Below, one piece after another: positions 32,153 through 44,611 of a stretch of DNA of 64,000 nucleotides. A model generated the notes under the pieces. That model did no database searches, was not told the origin of the DNA, and saw only the letters and a list, made by a program, of their open reading frames with translations. The DNA is from CANJIV01 sp046330225 (GTDB lineage: Bacteria > Actinomycetota > Thermoleophilia > Solirubrobacterales > Solirubrobacteraceae), in contig JAXLTD010000007.1 of NCBI GenBank assembly GCA_046330225.1, forward strand, positions 176,880 through 240,879, in the 5' to 3' direction. Positions within the stretch are counted from its first letter, which is position 1. Each line of letters opens with the position of its first letter. Made by a program: the position numbers and the translations under genes.

Positions 32153-32308
32153 TGCAGCACCACGGTGCTCGCCTACGCGGCCGGCGCCGACCACTCCCTG
32201 CGCGATCCGTGCCGTGATCTGTTGGGGGCTGTCGGTGAGGGCCTCGTGGCGGACATCGCGCATGTCGTGCCGGACGCTGCCGGCGTGGCCGCCTTGCTGG
32301 AGGCCTGA
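32153..32308 (+). pseudogene. internally deleted PIN-domain (VapC-type) toxin remnant
   Basis: In one frame the sequence reads STTVLAYAAGADHSLRDPCR, then DLLGAVGEG, LVADIAHVVPDAAGVAALLEA and a stop. The first part matches the N-terminus of VapC-like PIN toxins, which normally begin L-D-T-T-V-L; here Ser replaces the first catalytic Asp. The second part matches a C-terminal end. The middle of about 80 residues, carrying the other acidic residues, is missing. No start codon sits at the expected place and no antitoxin gene is adjacent, so it is a decayed fragment. Confidence 0.62.
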
Positions 32309-32391
32309 GACCGTCTGCGCCCGGCCGGCGGCGGTTGCGGGTGTCCCGCCCGATGCCACCGAAGCGGCCTCGCACCGTAGGCTCACCGCCC

Positions 32392-33216
32392 ATGCCCGAT
32401 CCCGACCCCCTCGCCGTCAACCGCGCCCACTGGAACGCGATGGCCGCCGTCCACGGCTCAGACGGCGTCATCTACGACACCGAGGCGCTCGTCGCCGGTC
32501 GCGACTGGCTCGGGGAGCCGGAGTCAGCCGCGGTCGCGGAGGCCGTCGGCGACGTGGCCGGGAAGGACGTCCTGCACGTCCAGTGCCACATCGGCTTCGA
32601 CACGATCTCGCTCGCGCGCCGGGGCGCGCGCGTGACCGGCCTGGACTTCTCCCCCGCCTCGCTCGCGAAGGCCGCGGCGCTGGCGCAGCGCTGCGGAGTC
32701 GATGTCGACTGGGTGCAGGCCGACGCCACCGACCCGCCCGCGTCCCTGGCCGGCCGCTTCGACCTGGTCTACGCGACCATCGGCGTGATCTGCTGGATCG
32801 CCGACGTCGACGCCTGGATGCGCGCCGCCGCGGCGGCGCTGCGGCCCGGCGGCGCGCTCGTGTTCGTCGAGCTGCACCCGATGTTCCAGATGGTCGGCGG
32901 CGTCGACCCGCTGCTCGTCGACTTCCCCTGGGACGCCGACGCCCCGCGGCGCTTCGACGAGCCCGGCTCCTACGCCGACGCCGACGCGCCGGTGGCGGCC
33001 ACCGAGACCTACGCCTACGCCCGCGGCATCGGCCGCGTCGTCACTGCCGCCGCGGACGCCGGCCTGCGGATCCGCAGCGTGCGCGAGCACGACGCCATGG
33101 CCTTCGACCCCCGCGGCGGGCTGCTGGCGCGCGAGGAGGACGGGCTCTGGCGGCTGCGGCTGGGGGGCGAGGCGGTGCCGCTGCTGTATGCGGTGGTGGC
33201 GGACCGGGACGGGTAG
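32392..33216 (+). CDS. class I SAM-dependent methyltransferase
   Basis: A 274-residue methyltransferase. Motif I region: VLHVQCHIGFDTISLARRGA; motif II/acidic loop VTGLDFSPASL; VQADATDPP for the adenine-binding Asp; and LRPGGALVFVELHPM after strand 4. The segment CHIGFDT replaces the usual GxGxG, as in a common UbiE/Methyltransf_11-type subgroup. The substrate is unknown. A TAGGCT box ends 8 nt before the ATG, so the message may be leaderless. It lies between the PIN remnant and a broken delta-60 gene. Confidence 0.89.
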   Translation: MPDPDPLAVNRAHWNAMAAVHGSDGVIYDTEALVAGRDWLGEPESAAVAEAVGDVAGKDVLHVQCHIGFDTISLARRGARVTGLDFSPASLAKAAALAQRCGVDVDWVQADATDPPASLAGRFDLVYATIGVICWIADVDAWMRAAAAALRPGGALVFVELHPMFQMVGGVDPLLVDFPWDADAPRRFDEPGSYADADAPVAATETYAYARGIGRVVTAAADAGLRIRSVREHDAMAFDPRGGLLAREEDGLWRLRLGGEAVPLLYAVVADRDG

Positions 33217-33231
33217 CCGGCCCGGCCCACG

Positions 33232-33620
33232 TCACGACCGCCACCGCACGGTCCCGACGAGGAAGCCGGGCAGCCCGGGCCGCCGGCGAGCCGTGGCCAG
33301 GAACGTGCTCCCGCCCACTGGGGCGAACGCGGTGATGCTTTCGCACCCCGCACTGCGAATGCGCACGGGTCCCAAACCGAGGAGCGGGGCGCCCGACTCG
33401 CTCAGGGGCGCCACCCCGCAGGAGGAGGGTTCTGCCCCAATCGGAGGGTCGGATCCGGCGCTGCCGCCAGCCAGGATCAGTCCGGGCGAGGAGCCGATGG
33501 CCTCGGCGCTTCCCAAGGGTGTGGTTTCAAGGCGGGAGGACATTCCGACAAACCCGCCGGTCCCGAACGTGCCGTCGGGCCGCCCGTTCTCGCGATAGCG
33601 CCCGACCAGGAACGAGCTCG
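33232..33620 (-). pseudogene. C-terminal remnant of a delta-60 repeat (DUF5122) protein
   Basis: On the minus strand a frame reads FLVGRYRENGRPDGTFGTGG, a typical delta-60 repeat unit, then a less regular part ending in GFLVGTVRWRS and a stop at 33232. Full members are secreted beta-propellers of several hundred residues; here only about one repeat and the tail survive. The frame has no suitable start and runs into the 3' end of the endonuclease/phosphatase gene at 33629, where the upstream part has been replaced. An insertion or deletion at about 33.62 kb is inferred. Confidence 0.55.
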
Positions 33621-33628
33621 AGCTCCCG

Positions 33629-34693
33629 CTAGTTCCCCAGAAGAACCGCCATGCTCACAGCGAAGGGATCATGGTCTGACTCAGCTGGGAAGCTAAAGAC
33701 GCCGGCCGCGGAGTTCACAACTCGTGCTTGCGTGTCAAAGATGTAATCGAGCTGTGAGGTATAGGTCGTCGTTCCGGGCGGTGGCTTGCAGCGGAAGGTA
33801 TGCAAGTGGCTCGAGTTGGCATCGTCGAGGCCTAGCCCACCGCTTGGATAGAACGAGTAAAGCGAATTAGCGTTGTAGTAGACGTCGCTTCCACCCGGGC
33901 CGCACGGTTGGCCGCCGTAGCCAACATTGAAATCGCCCATCACCATCTTGTTGAGCGCGCTGTCCGAGGAAACGATGTCGCGAACCGCTTCGGCGGGCAT
34001 GTTGACCCAGTACTGGTAACCGCCGACCGGTTGCAGCGGCGGTATGGGTGGCTGCATGAGATGGGTGTTGAACGTCCTCAGGTACGCATTTGGGAAACTG
34101 ATTCCGATACGCTGAACTCGCCTCGGCTCACCCGAGCCCGGCAGGTAGTTCGGGTCACATTGCGGCCCTGAATCACGCGGCAGTCGGACCACGCAGCTCG
34201 GTGACGCGCTGTACGGGTACTGCGATGACCATAGCGTCGCTATTCCATAGTGACAGTAGCCGCCCGTGGCCAGTGGAACAAGTACGGTCTGCGCGTGGAG
34301 CGAGAAGGTGGAGAGGCCCCGCGAAGACAACTGGCCTTGAAGCGTAGGCAGACTTTCGGTGCAAATCTCTTGAAGGCCAACCACAGCGTCCGCCGTTGGC
34401 CAGGTCTGACCATAAGCGGCATAGATGTTGTTCGCCATGGTCACCGCTGGGAAGAGTGCTGAATAGCCCTGAGCGGCACGCTGGTTGCCATTGCCAAGCA
34501 CGTTGTAGGTAACGCCGCGCACGACGTACCAGTAGAGGTACACCGGGTCGGCGAGGATCGGGTATGCAGCGCCGGCATTTCGATGGTCAATATGCAGGTG
34601 CAACACGTTCTTTGTCGTATCAGCGCGGAGGTAGGTTGGCACCTGCAGTCCCTGGGCGTCGGTCGCCTTCGGTGCGGAGAAGACAGCGTGCAA
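33629..34693 (-). CDS. endonuclease/exonuclease/phosphatase family protein, probably 5'-truncated
   Basis: A 354-residue protein of the DNase I-like fold. Catalytic motifs are all present: GLQEICT (metal-binding Glu), LRTFNTHLMQ, MVMGDFNVGYGG (GDFN), TSQLDYIFD and SDHDPF (catalytic His). It could cleave nucleic acid or a phosphoester. The N-terminal 50 residues (ending AYPILADPV) look like the tail of a secreted protein's preceding domain, there is no signal peptide, and the only start is a TTG at 34693, 24 nt past an in-frame TAG. The gene therefore seems to have lost its N-terminus. G+C is visibly lower than in flanking genes. Confidence 0.7.
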   Translation of the reverse strand: MHAVFSAPKATDAQGLQVPTYLRADTTKNVLHLHIDHRNAGAAYPILADPVYLYWYVVRGVTYNVLGNGNQRAAQGYSALFPAVTMANNIYAAYGQTWPTADAVVGLQEICTESLPTLQGQLSSRGLSTFSLHAQTVLVPLATGGYCHYGIATLWSSQYPYSASPSCVVRLPRDSGPQCDPNYLPGSGEPRRVQRIGISFPNAYLRTFNTHLMQPPIPPLQPVGGYQYWVNMPAEAVRDIVSSDSALNKMVMGDFNVGYGGQPCGPGGSDVYYNANSLYSFYPSGGLGLDDANSSHLHTFRCKPPPGTTTYTSQLDYIFDTQARVVNSAAGVFSFPAESDHDPFAVSMAVLLGN

Positions 34694-34797
34694 CCGACCG
34701 ATGAGGCGACGCTACAGGACGGACTGTAATGCGCAACTGCTGCACACGCGGCGCGTTATCATGGTTGTATTTCCGTCCCGCGGAGAGGAGCAGAGTC

Positions 34798-35322
34798 ATG
34801 CGATACGGAGGAGCAGCGCTTGTCTTGCTGGTGCCGGCTCTTGGCTTCGCCGCGATCCACGGCCCGGCCGTTGCCAGTCCGACGGGATCGGCGCATGCGG
34901 CTCGCTACGTTGGCGACAGCCGACAGCAGCTGCCGGTTTCGTTCCGAGTAGGGAAGAGTGGAGCTGTTTGGTTCCGCGTGCGATTCACGGGTACATGCCG
35001 CTACGTGGGTGGCGCCCGACCAGAGTTCACGACGACCTACACGCTAAGCCCGGGGCCCGCCCCGGGAATTGGGACCCAGAGCTTCCCGCGTGCTCGTTTG
35101 GTGGGCGGCCGCCGCATCAACTATCGAACCCGAGTCCGCGCGCCGCAACCCGACGGCGACGCGCTGACGTTTAGCCTTGCCATACGCGCGCGACTCGTGT
35201 CGCCGAAGCGGCTCGTGGGATACTTGGCGGCGAGGGTCGACTTCTACAACAATCAGGCAGGCGCGACAACGACGACGTGTCGAACCGCGTTGACGCGGTT
35301 CGAGGCTTTCCGTCTCACTTAG
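34798..35322 (+). CDS. small secreted protein of unknown function
   Basis: A 174-residue protein with a signal peptide (MRYGGAALVLLVPALGFAAI, then AVASPTGSAHA). The mature part has beta-rich phrases (LPVSFRVGKSGAVWFRVRFT, LTFSLAIRARLVS) and two cysteines (GTCRYVGG and TTTCRTALTRF) that could form a disulfide. The ATG at 34798 follows GAGAGGAG, a strong ribosome binding site, and is preferred to an upstream ATG. I do not recognise a family. Codon use has more A and T in third positions than the core genes, fitting the acquired segment it lies in. Confidence 0.66.
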   Translation: MRYGGAALVLLVPALGFAAIHGPAVASPTGSAHAARYVGDSRQQLPVSFRVGKSGAVWFRVRFTGTCRYVGGARPEFTTTYTLSPGPAPGIGTQSFPRARLVGGRRINYRTRVRAPQPDGDALTFSLAIRARLVSPKRLVGYLAARVDFYNNQAGATTTTCRTALTRFEAFRLT

Positions 35323-35795
35323 ACTAAGCTCGCTGGCTCCACCGTCGTCGCCTCGCGGCCAGCCCGGCTGCGTGCCCGCCGAGCCGACCGCGTTGTCGCG
35401 ATGAGCGGTGCGGCACTTGCATCCGAGCGCCGGCACATTGAAGTTCGCGCCTCCAACCCCGGCGAGGTCGAATTCGTCGCACAGGGGGTTCATGCCGTCC
35501 CGGCGGCGACAAGTGTTGGCGTCCCCTGAACTCGGGTCGGCTGACCGGGAGCACTACAGGGTGTCCGGAGCAACCGGAGGGCCCTCTGTTAAGTACACCG
35601 TTGACGTGCCGGGAGGCGTGGCAACCAGGTCCGCGCTTGCGTGATACTCACGTGGCGCCCCGCAGGCGAGAACTCCCCAAAACGGCTCCGGCGGCAGCAG
35701 CAGCCAGCGGGGGCTTGGCGAAAGCGGTCTCGGGTATCCGCGTTGCGCTCTTCGCACCCCAGTGATCAGCCATCCGCTCGCGTCCTGCCGGCCGC
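35323..35795. other. gene-free stretch within the low-G+C segment
   Basis: I see no convincing gene. Short open frames exist on both strands, but none has a ribosome binding site, a recognisable fold or consistent third-position bias. A minus-strand frame with GVGGANFNVPALGCKCRTAH and another with STVYLTEGPPVAPDTL read like scraps of secreted proteins, so the stretch may hold decayed coding sequence. Confidence 0.4.
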
Positions 35796-36293
35796 CTACC
35801 GGTGTCCGTCAACCGCGGGTCCCGGAGCATCGTCAACGACGGCGTCGCCTGGCACTTCGCTCGCCCAGAACACCCCGATCCAGTGCCCGCACACGACCGG
35901 TCGATCGAGCGTTGCCTGACCGTACCTGAGGACCACTTCGGTCACGCCAGGCGGGGCCGCACCCCCGGCGAATGGACGCGTGCCCCCTGCCCAGAACGTG
36001 AGCGCGGCGTTCGGCTGGTCCATCTCAACACGCTGGCGCCGCTCCGCAGCGTGATGCTCAAAGAACCCAAGCCGAAAGGTGCCGGCGGGCGATGTGTCAT
36101 ACCGGATCAAGGCGAGAGCGGCGTCGCGCCGCGGCGAAACGTCCACGTCCACGACCGATGCGAAAGCCCCGCAGTCCCGCCGGACGGCCTCACCGATCTT
36201 CCGGATCTCCGGAGGGCGCGACAGCAATGCGTCACCCCTCATCCGGCCTGTGGTCCGACGGTGCACGAACAGCCAAGCCGCCCTCCGGCTCAT
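35796..36293 (-). CDS. uncharacterized 165-residue protein downstream of an XRE regulator
   Basis: The translation has protein-like composition: IRKIGEAVRRDCGAFASVVD, GTFRLGFFEHHAAERRQRVE, VTEVVLRYGQATLDRPVVCG and HWIGVFWASEVPGDAVVDD. I cannot assign it to a family; the C-terminal part resembles the end of some actinobacterial secreted proteins. It begins with ATG 27 nt after the stop of the XRE gene and could be cotranscribed with it. The N-terminus (SRRAAWLFVHRRTTGRMRGD) is atypical, so the gene may be truncated or start later. Real but damaged is my best guess. Confidence 0.45.
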   Translation of the reverse strand: MSRRAAWLFVHRRTTGRMRGDALLSRPPEIRKIGEAVRRDCGAFASVVDVDVSPRRDAALALIRYDTSPAGTFRLGFFEHHAAERRQRVEMDQPNAALTFWAGGTRPFAGGAAPPGVTEVVLRYGQATLDRPVVCGHWIGVFWASEVPGDAVVDDAPGPAVDGHR

Positions 36294-36320
36294 CCCAGCT
36301 CCCGCGCCCGCCCCGCCCCA

Positions 36321-36647
36321 TCAGGCCTCCCGGGCGTTCGCGGCGATCCCGGTTCCGATCCGGCTCAGGTACGAGCCCTCGGCCACCCGCTCGGATGCCG
36401 TCGAGCCGCGGTAGTCGGCCTGCAGCTCAGCCCCGCTGCGGTTGCCGGTGTCTCCCGCCACCGCCGTGATCTCCGCGCGCTCCCCGACGGCGGCGAGGAC
36501 GCGGCCCAGCGTCCTGACCGTCGGCGAGATCTCGTCGCGCTCGATCCGCCCGATGTGCCTGGCCGTCGTGCCGGCCCGGCGGGCGAGCTGCTGCTGGGTC
36601 AGGCCGTGCCGGCGGCGGGCGTCGCGGACCAGCTCTCCGGGAGTCAT
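36321..36647 (-). CDS. XRE-family helix-turn-helix regulator
   Basis: A 108-residue regulator, from ATG at 36647. The HTH is LVRDARRRHGLTQQQLARRA with GTTARHIGRIERDEISPTVR; the tail NRSGAELQADYRGSTASERV resembles small antitoxin-like XRE proteins of actinobacteria, which are often followed by a partner gene such as a nucleotidyltransferase. A TATCAT box ends 6 nt before the ATG, so the transcript is leaderless, and the box overlaps a 22-bp palindrome, strongly suggesting autorepression. An in-frame ATG at 36665 would lie inside the palindrome and is less likely. Confidence 0.86.
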   Translation of the reverse strand: MTPGELVRDARRRHGLTQQQLARRAGTTARHIGRIERDEISPTVRTLGRVLAAVGERAEITAVAGDTGNRSGAELQADYRGSTASERVAEGSYLSRIGTGIAANAREA

Positions 36648-36655
36648 GCGCCGAT

Positions 36656-36677
36656 GATAGGCCATATATGGCCTATC
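36656..36677. promoter_or_regulatory. 22-bp perfect palindrome overlapping the XRE -10 box
   Basis: The arms GATAGGCC (36656-36663) and GGCCTATC (36670-36677) flank ATATAT, and the whole element is self-complementary. The minus-strand -10 box TATCAT (36654-36659) is partly inside it, so a dimer bound here would block RNA polymerase. The most likely ligand is the XRE protein encoded immediately downstream. Confidence 0.75.
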
Positions 36678-36733
36678 CTAGGGACGAAGGTGCCGCCAAA
36701 CGGTCCGTTCACGCGGCGGCCGGATCGCGACCC

Positions 36734-38280
36734 CTATGCCGCCGACGGTGGCGGCGCGGTGAAGAACGCGTCCCCCGCCCCGACCGAGCCGGCCGTCTCG
36801 GACTCGTCGCGCAGCGGGTGCATGCCGTCGTCGCGGCTGGTGTCCCAGACCGCCAGCTCCGCGCCGCCGAGGTAGCGGTCGACCATCCGGGCGCACTTGC
36901 GGCCCTCGGCGATCGCGGTGACGACCAGCGACTGGCCGACGCGGGCGTCGCCGCAGGCGAACACCTTCGCGCGCGAGGCGCCGTAGACCGGGGCCTTGAC
37001 GTTGCCGCGGGCGTCGAGGTCCAGGCGCAGCTGGGCCACCGCGCCGTCGTGCTCGGGATGGGAGAACCCGATCGCCACGAGCACGAGGTCGGCCGGGACG
37101 GTGAACTCGGAATCGGGCACCGGCTGCAGGTCGCGCGACGAGGTGCCTACGACCCGCCGGCCGTTGGCCCGGACGACCCGGCCGTCCTCGCCCTCGAGCC
37201 CGACGACCTGGGAGTTCCACTCGCGCCGGGCGCCCTCGTCCAGCGCGTAGGTGGTCAGCGTGCGCTTGGGCGGCAGCGGCCACGGCGTGCTGTCGGGCCG
37301 GCCGCTCGGCGGGATCTCCGGGTAGACGTCGAGCATCAGCGTCGAGGCCGCGCCCTCGCGGATCGCGTTGGACAGGCAGTCCATGCCCGTGTCGCCGCCG
37401 CCCACCACCACGACGTGCTTGCCGGCCGCCGTGATCGGCTCGTGGACCGCGCGGGCGGTGCGGCCCTCCTGCCCGGCGACCCAGCGGTTGCGCTGGTAGA
37501 GGTAGTCCATCGCCGGGTGCACCCCGGCGAGGTCCGCGCCCGGCACGTCGAGGGGGCGCGGCACGCGCGAGCCGATCGCCACGACGACCGCGTCGTTCGA
37601 GGCCTGCAGCTCGTTGGCGTCCAGGTCGGTGCCGACGTCCACGTCGCAGACGAACTGGATGCCCTCGTCGCGCAGCACGTCGACGCGGCGGTCGATGATC
37701 CACTTCTCGAGCTTGGCGTCGGGCACGCCGAAGCGCAGCAGGCCCCCGGGTCGCTCGTCGCGCTCGTAGACGGCGACCTCGTGGCCGAGGGAGTTCAGCT
37801 CCGCCGCGACGGCGAGGCCGGCGGGGCCCGACCCGATGACCGCGACGCGCCGGCCGGTTCGCTCCGCCGGCGGCCGCGGGACGACCCAGCCCTCCTGCCA
37901 GCCCCGCTCGACGATGGCCAGCTCGATCTGCTCGATCGTCACGGCCTCGTCATTGATGTCCAGGACACAGGCCGACTCGCACGGCGCCGGGCAGATCAGG
38001 CCGGTGAACTCCGGGAAGTTGTTCGTCTGGTGCAGGCGCTCGAGCGCGCCGCGCCAGTCGCCGCGGTAGACGAGGTCGTTCCAGTCGGGGATCAGGTTCC
38101 CGAGCGGGCAGCCCTCGTGGCAGAACGGCACGCCGCAGTCCATGCAGCGGCCGCCCTGGCGCTGGAGCTCGGCCTCGGGCTGAAGGCGGAAGTACTGCTT
38201 GTAGTCGCGCACGCGCTCGGCGGGCTCGCGCTTGTCGAACCCGACCCGGTGCACCTCCAGGAAGCCGCCGACCTTGCCCA

Positions 38281-38281
<1 letters not shown>
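36734..38281 (-). CDS. gltD: glutamate synthase small subunit
   Basis: A 515-residue NADPH-glutamate synthase beta subunit, which passes electrons from NADPH to the large subunit for making glutamate from glutamine and 2-oxoglutarate. The N-terminal Fe-S region holds CMDCGVPFCHEGCPLGN and CPAPCESAC. FAD site: VAVIGSGPAGLAVAAEL; NADPH site: VVVVGGGDTGMDCL; C-terminal FACGDARVGQSLVVTAI. The ATG overlaps the gltB stop by one nucleotide (TGATG), so the subunits are translated in a coupled fashion. Length matches the family. Confidence 0.96.
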
Positions 38282-42780
<4,499 letters not shown>

Positions 42781-42932
42781 GGATCTGGTCATGGAGCTGC
42801 GGGTGCGGCGCGAGGCAGCAGGAGGGGTCGAAAAGAGTACCGGCGCGCGGCCGAATTCGGGAGGCCGCGGCGCCGGTCGGCGCCCAGACGCGCGCCGGCC
42901 CGCCCCCGACGAACGGGAACGGGCCGGGCGAT

Positions 42933-42959
42933 GCGTCCCTGAGCGCGAGCGCGGGACGC
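42933..42959 (-). terminator. hairpin after the HtaA-like lipoprotein gene
   Basis: GCGTCCC (42933-42939) pairs with GGGACGC (42953-42959), and the loop contains a further GCGC-GA-GCGC mini-stem. It lies 18 nt beyond the stop of the lipoprotein gene and before the probable gltB promoter. There is no T-run, so it is a candidate rather than a proven terminator. Confidence 0.45.
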
Positions 42960-42977
42960 GGGTGCCGCTCGGAGGGC

Positions 42978-43592
42978 CTACGCCTTGGCGGCGGCGGTGA
43001 TCGTCACGTCGCCCATCGGGATGCCCGCCTTGAAGAGGGTCACCCCGAAGGTCGAGTTGAGCGCCGCGGCGGCCTCCTTGGTGAGGGTCGTCGAGACGTT
43101 GCTCACCACGATCTCGCCGTTCGGGCCCGACGCCTTCTTGACCGAGGCAAGGTTGAGGTTCAGGAGCGGCACGGCCGCGCCCCCGGCCTGGGCCACGAGC
43201 TGCTTGTTGACCGTGTCGACCTTGAAATCGGTGACCTCGAGGCTCTTGCCGCCGGCCGAGAACTTCAGGCCGCCCGAGTGGTCGACCGTGCCGGCGAGCG
43301 ACTCGGTGTTGATCGACCCGGCGGTGATCGGAAAGGCGATGCCGCCCTCCGCCGCCTTCGCGGGCCCGACCGGGGTCACGGTCACCTGGTTGGCCTTCAG
43401 CACCTTGCCGGTGGCCGGGTTGAGCACGAGCGTCGTGTCCTTGCCGGCCAGCGCGACGGGCGCGGCCGCAGCGGTCGTCGCCGGCGCGGTGGTCGAATCC
43501 TTGCTGTCGTCGCTGCCGCAGGCGGCGGCGCCGAGGGCGAGCACGGCCACCGCCGCGGGGGCCACGACGAAGCGCTTCACGTTGGTCTGCAT
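42978..43592 (-). CDS. lipoprotein with HtaA-like domain
   Basis: A 204-residue lipoprotein. The signal peptide ends in the lipobox LGAAAC (Cys25), followed by a short Asp/Ser/Thr linker. The body (GIAFPITAGSINTESLAGTV, HSGGLKFSAGGKSLEVTDFK, VSNVSTTLTKEAAAALNSTF) matches the HtaA-type beta domain that in corynebacteria binds haem, although the haem ligands of those proteins are not obvious here. The ATG follows AAGGAG. It sits between the end-joining genes and gltB, with no functional link that I can see. Confidence 0.78.
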   Translation of the reverse strand: MQTNVKRFVVAPAAVAVLALGAAACGSDDSKDSTTAPATTAAAAPVALAGKDTTLVLNPATGKVLKANQVTVTPVGPAKAAEGGIAFPITAGSINTESLAGTVDHSGGLKFSAGGKSLEVTDFKVDTVNKQLVAQAGGAAVPLLNLNLASVKKASGPNGEIVVSNVSTTLTKEAAAALNSTFGVTLFKAGIPMGDVTITAAAKA

Positions 43593-43690
43593 TCGGGTCT
43601 CCTTGACGGGGGGATCGCGACCGGTACGCCGCGACCCGCCTCGCCGGTTGGACCCTGGCGCCCCGCCGCTCCGGCGCGGGCGGGCTGCGG

Positions 43691-44599
43691 TCAGCCGGGC
43701 AGCGCCTGGCGCTGCTCGAGGACGGGCGCGAAGAGGTCCCCGTTCGCCTCGACGCGCGCGAGCACGTCATCGGCCTCGAAGGCGAGCGCCTCGGGGTCGC
43801 GAGCCGCGGCGGCGGCCTCGACCTCCTCCCAGCGCAGCGGCGTCGAGACCGTGGGCCGGGGGCGGGCGCGCAGCGAGTAGGCGCAGACGGTGGTCTTGCT
43901 CTCGCTGTTCTGGCTCCAGTCGACGAGGACCTTGCCGGTGCGCAGCTCCTTGCGCATGTTCGAGACGACCAGGTCGCCGTGCTCGCGCTCCAGCAGCTCG
44001 GCCAGCCCCTTGGCGAAGGCGGCGGTCTGCGGGTAGGCGGCGCGGGTGTTGAGCGGGAGATACACCTGCATGCCCTTCGACCCTGAGGTCTTGGGGTGGC
44101 AGGCCAGCCCGACGCCCGCGAGCGCGTCGCGCATGAGCAGCGCCACGTCGCAGCACTCGATCACGGTGGCCGGCGCCCCGGGATCCAGGTCGAAGGCCAC
44201 GACGGTGGGCGTCCCGATGTCAGACGCCAGCGACAGCGACGTGTGGAGCTCGAGGTCGGCGAGATTCGCGAGCCACACCAGGGTCGCGAGTTCCTCCACC
44301 ACGGTGAAGTTGATGACCCGCCCGCGCCGCGTGGTGGGGATCGGGACCCGCGTCACCCAGTCGGGCGCGTGGCGCGGGATCTCCTTCTCGTAGAAGAACT
44401 CCGCCTCGACGCCGTCGGGGTAGCGCTTGAGCGTCAGCGGCCGCCCGGCCAGGTGCGGGAGGACGACGGGGGCGATCCGCGTGTAGTAGTCGATGACCTG
44501 GGCCTTCGTGACCCCGGCCTGCGGGTAGAGGACCTTGTCGAGGTTGGAGAGCGAGAGCGTCCGCCCGCCGACCTGCACCTCGACGCGCTGGGACGCCAT
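43691..44599 (-). CDS. ligD: LigD-type polymerase/primase domain protein (stand-alone)
   Basis: A 302-residue archaeo-eukaryotic primase-like enzyme for filling ends during non-homologous end joining. Signatures: LSNLDKVLYPQAGVTKAQVI, RPLTLKRYPDGVEAEFFYEK, VVAFDLDPGAPATV with the catalytic DLD, SGSKGMQVYLPL, and DLVVSNMRKELRTGKVLVDW. There is no ligase or phosphoesterase domain, so these activities must be encoded elsewhere. The gene starts 12 nt after Ku on the same strand, so the two are cotranscribed. Confidence 0.93.
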   Translation of the reverse strand: MASQRVEVQVGGRTLSLSNLDKVLYPQAGVTKAQVIDYYTRIAPVVLPHLAGRPLTLKRYPDGVEAEFFYEKEIPRHAPDWVTRVPIPTTRRGRVINFTVVEELATLVWLANLADLELHTSLSLASDIGTPTVVAFDLDPGAPATVIECCDVALLMRDALAGVGLACHPKTSGSKGMQVYLPLNTRAAYPQTAAFAKGLAELLEREHGDLVVSNMRKELRTGKVLVDWSQNSESKTTVCAYSLRARPRPTVSTPLRWEEVEAAAAARDPEALAFEADDVLARVEANGDLFAPVLEQRQALPG

Positions 44600-44611
44600 G
44601 CGCCGGCGGGG

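Noticed and set aside
32124..32391. Intact small toxin gene between the ATPase and methyltransferase
   Set aside because: The PIN-like frame lacks a start, the first acidic residue and the central part, so it is reported as a pseudogene.
35323..35795. Small genes in the gap after the secreted 174-residue protein
   Set aside because: Short frames on both strands lack ribosome binding sites and conserved features; only scraps of secreted-protein-like sequence can be seen.
42781..42977. A riboswitch or attenuator in front of gltB
   Set aside because: The gap holds a terminator-like hairpin for the upstream gene and a possible -10 box, but no recognisable riboswitch core, and the leader would be only about 40 nt.
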